From Bacteroides sp. (GTDB taxonomy: Bacteria; Bacteroidota; Bacteroidia; Bacteroidales; Bacteroidaceae), in contig DXWV01000045.1 of assembly GCA_019416685.1 (NCBI GenBank), forward strand, positions 1,198 through 49,118: a stretch of DNA of 47,921 nucleotides, read 5' to 3'. Made by a program: the position numbers and the translations under genes. Each line of letters begins with the position of its first letter. Within the stretch, counting starts at the first letter, position 1. Below the pieces are notes generated by a model. It was not told where the DNA came from. It saw only the letters and a list, made by a program, of their open reading frames with translations, and did no database searches. Positions 1 to 7,195 of the stretch are shown in pieces.

Positions 1-1
1 C

Positions 2-583
2 AAGAATGCCAACGGGCAGGAAGGTAACGCACTCGAAGTAAATCTGGGAGCCGCTGATGAGTTGGCACGCCAATTGAGACTAAGAGATATGGGTGGTATC
101 ATTGTCGTAGACTTCATTGATATGAATGAAGCCGAAAACCGGCAAAAGCTTTACGAACGCATGTGTGCCAATATGCAGAAAGACAGGGCACGCCACAATA
201 TTCTGCCGCTCAGCAAATTTGGTCTGATGCAGATTACCCGGCAACGTGTACGTCCCGCTATGGACGTAAACACGATGGAAACCTGCCCTACCTGTTTCGG
301 CAAAGGAACTATCAAGTCGTCCATCCTATTCACGGACACTCTGGAGAGTAAAATTGATTATCTGGTCAATAAACTGAAGATTAAGAAATTCTCGTTACAC
401 ATCCATCCGTATATCGCTGCATATATCAATCAGGGACTTGTTTCTCTGAAACGCAAATGGCAGATGAAGTATGGATTTGGTATTAAGATTATTCCGAGTC
501 AGAAACTCGCTTTCCTGGAATACGTATTCTACGATTCCCATGGAGAAGAGATTGACATGAAGGAAGAAATCGAGATTAAGTAA
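2..583 (+). CDS. rng: Ribonuclease G/E, C-terminal part (5' end outside window)
   Basis: The frame is open from the left edge and ends at TAA 581-583, so only about 193 C-terminal residues of an RNase G/E family endoribonuclease are visible. This family cuts single-stranded AU-rich RNA and matures rRNA in the cytoplasm. Seen directly: AADELARQLRLRD, then GGIIVVDFIDM, which holds the Asp equivalent to E. coli RNase E D346 (second Mg ligand), and TCPTCFGKG, the CxxC zinc-link that joins subunits in this family. The first catalytic Asp would lie outside the window. There is no long scaffold tail after the zinc-link region, which fits RNase G rather than RNase E. A strong terminator follows directly. 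A TTG at 62 is not the start, because family sequence continues upstream of it. Confidence 0.93.
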   Translation, partial: KNANGQEGNALEVNLGAADELARQLRLRDMGGIIVVDFIDMNEAENRQKLYERMCANMQKDRARHNILPLSKFGLMQITRQRVRPAMDVNTMETCPTCFGKGTIKSSILFTDTLESKIDYLVNKLKIKKFSLHIHPYIAAYINQGLVSLKRKWQMKYGFGIKIIPSQKLAFLEYVFYDSHGEEIDMKEEIEIK

Positions 584-590
584 AAGATAA

Positions 591-623
591 AGGCGACGCG
601 AAAAACGAGTCGCCTTTTCTTTT
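591..623 (+). terminator. Rho-independent terminator of rng
   Basis: AGGCGAC (591-597) pairs with GTCGCCT (609-615) around a short A-rich loop and is followed by TTTTCTTTT. It lies 8 bases after the rng stop codon. Confidence 0.85.
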
Positions 624-701
624 GGATAACAAAACAAATAAATAAGCTACTTCACGAGAAGATATAAAAAAATCAATAAATACTTTATACGTTCACTATA
701 A

Positions 702-1154
702 TCAATATATCTTTTTATATTTCGAAATCTGATATTGATTAGTATCGCCAACAATAATAGAATCGACATGATATAAAGACGTACTCTGCCCTTCATTGAG
801 TAAATAGAAGAAAGCACTCTCAGGAAGGTAGATCATATCAAGTTCCTTTATCGAATCGCCCAAAGTGTTCTTACCACTTAATATCATAAGAACTTCATTT
901 TTCTTCAAAAATGTTGTATCAATATCTGTCGTACTCTCATTTCCATACCGGACAAACCAAAAGTATTTATAGTGCTTCTGCTCATAAAGAGAATCTATCT
1001 TACTATATTTAAACCAAGCATTATTTCTGCTTCTTATTTCTTTGGTCACTGCATTATGAAAAAAACGAAAGCATAAGTCACTATCTATAAGTAAACAATA
1101 AAATGCTCCAATAACCACAACACTCAGTAACACACCCAAAACTTTTCTTTTCAT
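702..1154 (-). CDS. Hypothetical membrane-anchored protein
   Basis: 150 residues, family not recognised. Residues about 4-24 (VLGVLLSVVVIGAFYCLLI) form one hydrophobic segment after the basic start MKRK, so the protein is probably anchored in the inner membrane or exported with the rest outside. The remainder is rich in Tyr, Lys and Asp and has no visible catalytic motif. Gene status rests on the full-length frame, the signal-anchor and a TACCTTTG element (minus strand, 1180-1187) about 26 bases before the ATG. It is convergent with rng and stands alone. No function is assigned. Confidence 0.65.
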   Translation of the reverse strand: MKRKVLGVLLSVVVIGAFYCLLIDSDLCFRFFHNAVTKEIRSRNNAWFKYSKIDSLYEQKHYKYFWFVRYGNESTTDIDTTFLKKNEVLMILSGKNTLGDSIKELDMIYLPESAFFYLLNEGQSTSLYHVDSIIVGDTNQYQISKYKKIY

Positions 1155-1179
1155 TTCTTCTTAACTTTAAAATCATATA

Positions 1180-1187
1180 CAAAGGTA
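1180..1187 (-). promoter_or_regulatory. Bacteroides -7 box upstream of the 702-1154 gene
   Basis: The minus strand reads TACCTTTG, a match to the Bacteroides sigma-ABfr -7 consensus TAnnTTTG. No clear TTTG was found at -33, so support comes from the -7 box and its position. Confidence 0.45.
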
Positions 1188-1572
1188 AACTTGTTTGAAA
1201 GAGAACTATTTATTACCCTAAATACCATCTCACTTCTTATAAAAAACATATCTATTAATTAATAATATAAACCTCACTGATATTCGCTATAAATCAAATG
1301 ATTACATAGGTATAAATATTCATATTCTAACTTACACTTTCTTTTAATGGATTCTTATAACTACTGTTTTTAACAACTATAATAGCTTAAGAAATTCATC
1401 CACTAATCTGATATATAAGCCATAGGGGTTATCCCATACCCGACACCCGCAGAATATACTGAATATTGGTGATGCAGGTACTGACAGATGAAGAGTTGGC
1501 AAAAGGCAGAATTAAATGTGCAGATGCATTATTCAAACCGGAACACTGGCGAGAATAAAAATTCCATCACTT
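1188..1572. other. AT-rich intergenic stretch with a possible gene remnant
   Basis: No complete gene is visible. At 1472-1558 (+) a 28-codon frame reads MQVLTDEELAKG...CADALFKPEHWRE and stops. It looks like the C-terminus of a once longer protein, because the upstream frame is closed at 1460-1462. The parent family was not recognised. The rest is AT-rich without structure. Confidence 0.3.
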
Positions 1573-1621
1573 ACAGCTCCGTTATAATATATCTGATTAG
1601 AAATAGATGTAACGGGGCTGT
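1573..1621 (-). terminator. Hairpin downstream of the mmcQ-like gene
   Basis: ACAGCTCCGTTA (1573-1584) pairs with TAACGGGGCTGT (1610-1621) with one G-T pair. It lies 37 bases past the stop of the 1659-2024 gene, in the direction of transcription. The U-run is weak. Its right arm and flank resemble the hairpin at 2176-2246. Confidence 0.45.
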
Positions 1622-1658
1622 ACATATATTGGCATTTTATATGTAAAAAGAGCACCTT

Positions 1659-2024
1659 CTACAACATTTCTTTCTCTTTTTTAGAGAGAGAAAGAAATAC
1701 AATATCATACGACCGTTTTACGAGTTCTTTTATTTTATTATCCGGTACATCCTGATTGAAATAAACACTAATCCAATATTTCTTATTCATATGCCAACCG
1801 GGAGTTATCCCGGAATATTGGGCTTGCAATTCTACCGATTCATTGGGATCACACTTGATACAACAAAAATCGAATACCTCGATATTTACAAAACAAAACC
1901 ATTTATCTCCCACATAAAAGCAAAGAACATCCCGACTATATTTATCTGCGACATTGGGAAACGGCATTTTTTCATAAACGCCTTTCAATGAAAGGCAATA
2001 TTCTCTAAACTCTTCAATATTCAT
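1659..2024 (-). CDS. MmcQ/YjbR family protein
   Basis: 121 residues matching the MmcQ/YjbR family throughout: N-terminal helix MNIEEFREYCLSLKG followed by YEKMPFP, the central strands CFYVGDKWFCFVNI and CCIKCDP, the family segment GITPGWHMNKKYWISVYFN, and a C-terminal helix IKELVKRSYDIVF. Members are small cytoplasmic proteins with a cyclophilin-like fold and are often called DNA-binding. Their cellular role is poorly known. Length is typical of the family. The gene stands alone, with a terminator-like hairpin on each side and TACGTA palindromes just upstream. Confidence 0.85.
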   Translation of the reverse strand: MNIEEFREYCLSLKGVYEKMPFPNVADKYSRDVLCFYVGDKWFCFVNIEVFDFCCIKCDPNESVELQAQYSGITPGWHMNKKYWISVYFNQDVPDNKIKELVKRSYDIVFLSLSKKEKEML

Positions 2025-2079
2025 AAGTCCGGTATATTTATATCATGTATCTTTCGTAGCTCCTCTCAACCTTATTAAA

Positions 2080-2109
2080 TACGTATTTTTATAGTTATTA
2101 AAGTACGTA
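2080..2109. repeat. Partial copy of the TACGTA palindrome array
   Basis: Two TACGTA palindromes (2080-2085 and 2104-2109) stand 24 bases apart in an AT-rich frame (TTAAATACGTATT...AAAGTACGTACTTTT). This matches the second half of the arrays at 10988-11071 and 46344-46427. It lies upstream of the mmcQ-like gene. Confidence 0.6.
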
Positions 2110-2175
2110 CTTTTAAAACTGAGACTTTTTATTGCTAAAAAATCATTTTTTAATAATAATAGCTCTCTTATTACT

Positions 2176-2246
2176 ATATACTTAGTATCCCGTTACATAT
2201 ATTGTAACCTATCATTAGATATATTGTAACGGGATGCTAAGTATAT
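2176..2246 (-). terminator. Long hairpin at the end of the inositol-lipid/adh operon
   Basis: A 22-base arm (2176-2197) pairs with 2225-2246 with a single G-T pair. Its core is TCCCGTTACA against TGTAACGGGA. It starts 12 bases past the alcohol dehydrogenase stop, in the direction of minus-strand transcription, so it is likely the operon terminator or an mRNA 3' stabiliser. There is no strong U-run. Confidence 0.55.
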
Positions 2247-2257
2247 TGGTATTTTAT

Positions 2258-3430
2258 TTACAAAGCCAACCGGTAAATCTCTTTACTATCTTCTTTCGTC
2301 AACTTCACATAATTGCCTACCCGTTCTCCTTTGTTCCGATGCAAACTATCTGCCAACCGATCGATATCGGGATTCTCAATACCCAATTCACTAAAAGTAA
2401 CAGGCAATCCGATGGATTTGAAAAAAGATTTCAACCGGGCGATACCTTCCAAAGCAACCGCTTTCTTATCGTCCGCTTCGGAAACATTCCATACACGAAC
2501 GGCATACTGTGCTATCTTATCTACATTGTGTTCAGTCATCCAAGTCATCCAGGCAGGGAAGACTACAGAAAGTCCCGCACCATGTGTCACGTTATAAATG
2601 GCACTGATCTCATGCTCAAGGAAATGAGAAGCCCAGTCTTCTTCACAACCTACCCCACACGTACCATTGTGTGCTATATTCCCACACCACATCAGATTGG
2701 CACGGGCACCGTAATTCTCCGGTTCCTTCATGACAATAGCCGCTTCTTTTATAATAGCAAGAAGTGTCCCTTCACAAAGACGATCACCTATTTCCACCTC
2801 CTTTGTATTGGTGAAATAGCGCTCCATAATATGGGCCATCATATCAGCAATACCACAAGCTGTCTGGAAAGGAGGAAGTGTATAAGTAAGTTCAGGATTC
2901 ATCACTGCAAAAACAGGACGTAATAACTCCGGTACGCGGAGACTGAGTTTCTGCAAACCATCTGTTTTCGTAATTACCGTATTGCCGGAGCCTTCACTTC
3001 CCGCAGCAGGGATAGTTAAAACAACCGCCACTCTCAACGCCTCTGTCACTTTGGCCTTGCCAATATAGAAATCCCAAAAATCACCTTTATAAGGAACACC
3101 TGCTGCTATGGCTTTGGCAGTATCTATCACCGAACCGCCACCTACTGCGAGCAACAAGTCTGCCTTCTCGTTCCGGCAAAGTTCAATGCCTTCGTATACT
3201 TTTGTATCGACAGGATTAGGTTGCACGCCACCCAGCATACAATATTCAATCCCAACCTCTTTGAGTGAAGATTCTACGCGCGATAACAATCCACTACGTA
3301 TCACTGAGCCGCCACCATAAACAATCATTACTTTCTTAGCACCCTGTTTTTTCACTAAAGCACCGGTTTGTGCCTCTGTGTCTCTGCCGAATACAAATTC
3401 GGTAGGACTGTAAAAGATGAAACTATTCAT
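2258..3430 (-). CDS. Iron-containing alcohol dehydrogenase (YqhD/BdhA type)
   Basis: 390 residues, the usual size for the group III iron-dependent alcohol dehydrogenases that reduce aldehydes with NAD(P)H in the cytoplasm. Visible: IVYGGGSVIRSG near residue 37; the nucleotide-binding GGGSVIDTAKAIAAG near residue 97; and the metal site, made of CGIADMMAHIMERYF (Asp and His about residues 193-197) with the two His of HFLEHEISAIYNVTHGAG, the YqhD arrangement. It starts 6 bases after the stop of the flippase-like gene, so it is co-transcribed as the last gene of the inositol-lipid operon. A role in that pathway is not known. It may only share the transcript. Confidence 0.9.
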   Translation of the reverse strand: MNSFIFYSPTEFVFGRDTEAQTGALVKKQGAKKVMIVYGGGSVIRSGLLSRVESSLKEVGIEYCMLGGVQPNPVDTKVYEGIELCRNEKADLLLAVGGGSVIDTAKAIAAGVPYKGDFWDFYIGKAKVTEALRVAVVLTIPAAGSEGSGNTVITKTDGLQKLSLRVPELLRPVFAVMNPELTYTLPPFQTACGIADMMAHIMERYFTNTKEVEIGDRLCEGTLLAIIKEAAIVMKEPENYGARANLMWCGNIAHNGTCGVGCEEDWASHFLEHEISAIYNVTHGAGLSVVFPAWMTWMTEHNVDKIAQYAVRVWNVSEADDKKAVALEGIARLKSFFKSIGLPVTFSELGIENPDIDRLADSLHRNKGERVGNYVKLTKEDSKEIYRLAL

Positions 3431-3436
3431 TGTATT

Positions 3437-4429
3437 TTATTTTTTAGAATTTCCTATTTTCATCAGCACAAGGCCGATCACAATCCACACAAGTTCCCGC
3501 ACACGGGTTATCAAAGCGGTATAAACGCCATATCCTCCCGAAAGAGAAAGTCCGCCAACCGCCAGTGCGAAACCTCCTTCACGCCCTCCAAGCTGCATAG
3601 GCAGGAAAAACAATAAATTAGCAAGCAAAGAAGAGAAAGCCATGATAAGAATACAACTCATAAAACCAACATTGGTAGTGAGTACATTCAAAATAAGCCA
3701 TACTTCAAGACAACCAACGATACGGGCCGTATATTCCAAAAACAATGCACTATAAAAGGTGCTTTTCCGTTGTTGATGTAACAGAGCTATCTGGCCATCA
3801 ATATTTTCCAACTTATCCTGATGTGCTTCGGCAAAGCGAATGGCTTTATCTTTCAGAAAAGGGATATGACTACCGAAACGAACACATGCCACTGCCATCC
3901 CGTGTCGGTACCCCTTCACAAAAAGAGAAACGAGCAACACACAAAATAAAGTGATCAGAGTAAGCACAATTCCCATTCCCCAACCCACCGGATAAAATAG
4001 AGCATAAATAAGGACAGCACTGAGCCAGAAACAGAAATGAGAAAAGATATGCATCATTACATACAGAATCACGGAAGAGGTAGCACGCTCTACACCAATA
4101 TAAGGAGTCAGTTCCATAATACGATAAGGCTCACCACCCATCAATCCCACAGGAGTAACATAATTAAGAGCAAAACCGGAAACCGTAAACTTATACAAAC
4201 GGGTGAAAGTAAGCCCTCCCCGCTCACCACCACTACGTATGATGATATACCATGACAGGGTATTGATAAGGTATATAAACAACCAGAGCAGCAAAACGAG
4301 CGGCAGATAATAACCGGCACGTTTTAAACTGCTCCACAGTTCTTCATAAGACATATCGAAAGTGAAAAGCATAATAACAACAGCAATAATGCCGAAACCA
4401 AGAAATATATTACGATATTTATTTTTCAT
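3437..4429 (-). CDS. Flippase-like membrane protein (LPG synthase TM / YbhN, UPF0104 family)
   Basis: 330 residues with about eight hydrophobic segments. Family signs are the GFALNYVTPVGLMGGEPYR segment near residue 88 and, toward the C-terminus, SSLLANLLFFLPMQLGGREGG. This family includes the membrane part of lysylphosphatidylglycerol synthase and many stand-alone proteins thought to move or recognise lipids in the inner membrane. The soluble aminoacyl-transfer domain is absent. It lies 54 bases behind the PAP2 gene and 6 bases before adh. Inference from context: it may handle or flip the inositol lipids or precursors made by the upstream enzymes. Confidence 0.82.
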   Translation of the reverse strand: MKNKYRNIFLGFGIIAVVIMLFTFDMSYEELWSSLKRAGYYLPLVLLLWLFIYLINTLSWYIIIRSGGERGGLTFTRLYKFTVSGFALNYVTPVGLMGGEPYRIMELTPYIGVERATSSVILYVMMHIFSHFCFWLSAVLIYALFYPVGWGMGIVLTLITLFCVLLVSLFVKGYRHGMAVACVRFGSHIPFLKDKAIRFAEAHQDKLENIDGQIALLHQQRKSTFYSALFLEYTARIVGCLEVWLILNVLTTNVGFMSCILIMAFSSLLANLLFFLPMQLGGREGGFALAVGGLSLSGGYGVYTALITRVRELVWIVIGLVLMKIGNSKK

Positions 4430-4483
4430 TTGAGTTTCAGTGACTATGTGCCGGTAACTTATCCACTACAGATTACATCTTCT

Positions 4484-5419
4484 TTATTTGATATAGTTAT
4501 AGTATCGTTCAAAGAAGCGTTTAAACCCTCCTATCTTCATGAGTCCTTTTTCAAAAACAAAGATACCAAGCAGAGCGCAAAAGATTCCCAATAATACATC
4601 AATAATATAATGATGCGACGAATAGACAGCCGTACACCAGATACCTACCAGAATAATGGCAAAAAGAGCAATCAGCATTTTATTGGATTTCCGCACGATA
4701 GCATAATAGAGCGGAATCACCATATAGGCAGCATGCAAAGAAGGTACGGCAGCAAATACATTGGCATTACGCCCGTAGATAGACTGGAAAACAGACAGTC
4801 CGGTCAGTTCATCAAAACGACCCAGTCCCGCTACATTGCCCGGAGTATTCAGAATCGCTTCCATTCCGTAGTTGATAGCATACCAAGGTGGAGCTGCCGG
4901 ATGAATGTAATAACCTGCAAACCCTATCAGATTGACAAATAAAAACACCATAGCGAAACGCAGATACAGACTCCTCTCCTTTTTCAGATAGAGATAAATA
5001 CCAAATGCAATGGGCACAGGCACCCAACACAGGTAAAAGATACCTGCCATGAAATCTGCAAATTTCCAGTTGTGCAATGTGAAGTATTCGCAGGGAATGA
5101 GAAGATTCCCATTATCATTGATACCAAACCAGGATTTCTCCAGATTATAGATTCCTGCCACATCAATAGGATTCACTTCGTAATTGGGAAATACACGCAT
5201 CCAGTCATACGAAATGCCAAAAATGAAGAAAGGCAGTAGGGCTACTGCCAACTTGCGGGTGGGTATACCGGCAAAGAACAAAGCCAGAAAAACAAACGCC
5301 ATCAGCAAATGCTCCGGACGCAACCCGAGACATACAGCCGTTAGTAATAAGAAAAGAACGGTTATACCTACAACGGTCAACGTTTCTTTCCGTGAAGGCA
5401 TCTTAAAAATATATCTCAT
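4484..5419 (-). CDS. PAP2-superfamily inositol phosphorylceramide synthase
   Basis: 311 residues, multiple membrane segments. Three signs point to the AUR1-like branch of the PAP2 family, which transfers phosphoinositol to ceramide: HPAAPPWYAINYG near residue 172; AAVPSLHAAYMVIP near residue 223 (catalytic His); and SSHHYIIDVLLG near residue 266 (second catalytic His with Asp). A cluster containing inositol-phosphate synthase, a CDP-alcohol phosphotransferase, a PgpA-like phosphatase and a PAP2 protein has been shown to make inositol lipids in Bacteroides thetaiotaomicron. The gene starts 8 bases after the phosphotransferase stop, so translation is probably coupled. A later ATG (residue 7) is also possible. 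Confidence 0.85.
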   Translation of the reverse strand: MRYIFKMPSRKETLTVVGITVLFLLLTAVCLGLRPEHLLMAFVFLALFFAGIPTRKLAVALLPFFIFGISYDWMRVFPNYEVNPIDVAGIYNLEKSWFGINDNGNLLIPCEYFTLHNWKFADFMAGIFYLCWVPVPIAFGIYLYLKKERSLYLRFAMVFLFVNLIGFAGYYIHPAAPPWYAINYGMEAILNTPGNVAGLGRFDELTGLSVFQSIYGRNANVFAAVPSLHAAYMVIPLYYAIVRKSNKMLIALFAIILVGIWCTAVYSSHHYIIDVLLGIFCALLGIFVFEKGLMKIGGFKRFFERYYNYIK

Positions 5420-5427
5420 ATCAGAGT

Positions 5428-6081
5428 TTACATGTTTTTCATCACCTTACGGCAATGGTTCAAACGGACAAATGCCGTAATATTAGCAAACACAGCTACC
5501 AATGCTACGGGAATCATTAATATCAAAATCGGATCAAATGAAGTAACATCGTCGAAAATGCCACAGAAAATAGCTCCCAGACTAATCAGTACGACACGTT
5601 CCGGACGCTGCATAAGGCCAACCTTACAATCAATCCCCAAACCTTCGGCACGGGCACGCACATAACTTACCATCAATGAGCCAATCAAAGCAATGAAAGC
5701 AATGATCGATCCCCACATATACCCTTTCAGTATCAGATAATAAAAGATACCAAACAAAGTGATCAGTTCACTATAGCGGTCGAGTACCGAGTCATACAGT
5801 GCACCGAAAATGGAACTCATATTTCCCAAACGGGCCACACGCCCATCCATCATGTCGAATAACCCGGCAAACAATATAATACCGCCTCCCCAGCCTACAT
5901 AAGAAAGGTCTCCCCGCTCTCCGTTGATACCGCCATAAATCAATACGCCTGCTGCTACAATATTCAAAACCAGCCCGGTTGTAGTAATAAAGTTGGGCGT
6001 GATACCTATTTTAATCATCCCTCTGACAACGGGATTGATTATTTTATAAATTACCTGTTGTAACCAGTCTCTGTAATTCAT
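5428..6081 (-). CDS. CDP-alcohol phosphatidyltransferase (phosphatidylinositol-phosphate synthase)
   Basis: 217 residues, membrane enzyme with about six helices. The complete CDP-alcohol phosphotransferase signature is present: DMMDGRVAR, then G eight residues on, then D and D at spacing 3 (DxxDGxxAR-x8-G-x3-D-x3-D). It sits next to inositol-1-phosphate synthase and a PgpA-type phosphatase. The expected reaction is therefore CDP-diacylglycerol plus inositol phosphate giving phosphatidylinositol phosphate. Phosphatidylglycerophosphate synthase would be the alternative for an isolated copy, but the context argues against it. There are 21 bases to the GtrA-like gene upstream and 8 to the PAP2 gene downstream. 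Confidence 0.9.
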   Translation of the reverse strand: MNYRDWLQQVIYKIINPVVRGMIKIGITPNFITTTGLVLNIVAAGVLIYGGINGERGDLSYVGWGGGIILFAGLFDMMDGRVARLGNMSSIFGALYDSVLDRYSELITLFGIFYYLILKGYMWGSIIAFIALIGSLMVSYVRARAEGLGIDCKVGLMQRPERVVLISLGAIFCGIFDDVTSFDPILILMIPVALVAVFANITAFVRLNHCRKVMKNM

Positions 6082-6102
6082 TTCTATTCTTTTGTTATTA
6101 TT

Positions 6103-6609
6103 TTACAGTTTGTTTTCTCTCTTAAAAAGATTCTTCATATTCACATTCCGATATACAAACACACGTTGCAGATAGTAATTCCAGAATAGTGCAACCAATA
6201 TGGAGACCACTATCTTCGGAACAATAAAAAGGTCTTTGGAATAAAGACTTAATGTATCTCTGACCCATGAAATACCTGCTATCCATTCCGTAAGATAATA
6301 CGTCCCGTATGTATTCAAAAAAACACTACCTGCCCACACCAATGTATACTTTACAATCACATGTGATTTCTTGCATTCATGACATTTGAAAGTCCACTCA
6401 TAGTTAACGAAGCAATTGAACATACCTCCGCACACCGAACCAATGCAAGTGGCATATACATAATACATTCCGAAAAATTGTGCCAACGCAATCGTTATCA
6501 CAAAATCCGTAACCGTGGCCAGTTGTGCCGAAAGTTGGGCTCTCAGAAACATGAAAATCCCTCCCTTCTCCGAAAACGCTGTTATCAGTTGTTTCATCCA
6601 ATCAGCCAT
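6103..6609 (-). CDS. GtrA-like membrane protein
   Basis: 168 residues with four hydrophobic segments, the size and spacing of GtrA/DPMS-like proteins: FLRAQLSAQLATVTDFV at the first, YATCIGSVCGGMFNCFVNY at the second, and FVPKI-like plus FWNYYLQRVFVY at the last. GtrA proteins are linked to lipid-linked sugar translocation. Unusual for the family is a CHECKKSH cluster in the loop after segment 2, which could bind metal. The start overlaps the pgpA-like gene by 16 bases, so the two are translationally coupled. Probable role (inference): moving a polyprenyl- or inositol-linked intermediate in the same pathway. Confidence 0.82.
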   Translation of the reverse strand: MADWMKQLITAFSEKGGIFMFLRAQLSAQLATVTDFVITIALAQFFGMYYVYATCIGSVCGGMFNCFVNYEWTFKCHECKKSHVIVKYTLVWAGSVFLNTYGTYYLTEWIAGISWVRDTLSLYSKDLFIVPKIVVSILVALFWNYYLQRVFVYRNVNMKNLFKRENKL

Positions 6610-7070
6610 CTGACACCTGCTAACAGAATAAAACTATAAATACCTGCCAGGATATCATCCATCATGACTCCTACTCCTCCTTTCAGACTCTCCATCTTAC
6701 GAATGCCCAGTGGCTTGAAGATATCAAGAAGACGAAATAATGCAAAAGCGGCTACCGGATACCAGAAATTACCTTCGGGCGCTGCCAGCAATGCAATCCA
6801 TACACCTACCATTTCATCTACAACCACCCGCGAAGGATCTTCACCCCAGAATGGCTCCAGTTTATTGGACGACCAGATACCACCAATTGTGAAGAGAACA
6901 ATCAGTACTACGGTCAATAACCATACAAAATTGAATGGGAAGAAATAGAGCAAAACACACCACACCACAGTAGCCAATAAAGCTCCTGCAGTACCCGGAG
7001 CAAAAGGAGAAAATCCCGCTCCAAAACCAGTAGCAATCATTATATGAAAAAGAGAAGCTTTTTTCATCAT
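6594..7070 (-). CDS. PgpA-family phosphatase (probable phosphatidylinositol-phosphate phosphatase)
   Basis: 158 residues. PgpA signs are clear: GFGAGFSPFAPGTAGALLA near residue 15, VVVDEMVGVWIAL near residue 86, and LFRLLDIFKPLGI followed by GGVGVMMDDILAGIY near residues 111-145. PgpA normally removes phosphate from phosphatidylglycerophosphate. Placed between inositol-phosphate synthase and the CDP-alcohol phosphotransferase, it probably acts on phosphatidylinositol phosphate. Two ATG codons stand in tandem (7070 and 7067). A -7 box (7087-7094) lies just upstream, so this and the four or more following genes can be transcribed apart from the synthase gene. Confidence 0.9.
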   Translation of the reverse strand: MMKKASLFHIMIATGFGAGFSPFAPGTAGALLATVVWCVLLYFFPFNFVWLLTVVLIVLFTIGGIWSSNKLEPFWGEDPSRVVVDEMVGVWIALLAAPEGNFWYPVAAFALFRLLDIFKPLGIRKMESLKGGVGVMMDDILAGIYSFILLAGVRWLIG

Positions 7071-7086
7071 TCAGATAAAATATATG

Positions 7087-7094
7087 CAAAGTTA
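7087..7094 (-). promoter_or_regulatory. -7 box of the pgpA-like operon
   Basis: The minus strand reads TAACTTTG, a perfect TAnnTTTG, 17-20 bases before the tandem ATGs. No TTTG is seen near -33. It comes just after the hairpin at 7102-7140, as expected for a second promoter behind a terminator. Confidence 0.5.
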
Positions 7095-7101
7095 TAAAAA
7101 T

Positions 7102-7140
7102 AATAAAACTTCCCCCTTTTTATAAGAGGAAAGTTTTATT
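7102..7140 (-). terminator. Hairpin between inositol-phosphate synthase and pgpA-like gene
   Basis: AATAAAACTT (7102-7111) pairs with AAGTTTTATT (7131-7140), extended inward by CC/GG with mismatches. On the minus strand it is followed by ATTATTTTTAT. It probably weakens or stops transcription leaving the synthase gene. Confidence 0.5.
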
Positions 7141-7195
7141 GATGTACCCAGAGAATCAGATCATCTCTTTCTCTTTAGTAACTAATATGTTTTTA

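Noticed and set aside
2234..2923. 229-residue plus-strand ORF
   Set aside because: It lies wholly across the alcohol dehydrogenase gene on the other strand; that frame has family motifs along its length, while this one has none.
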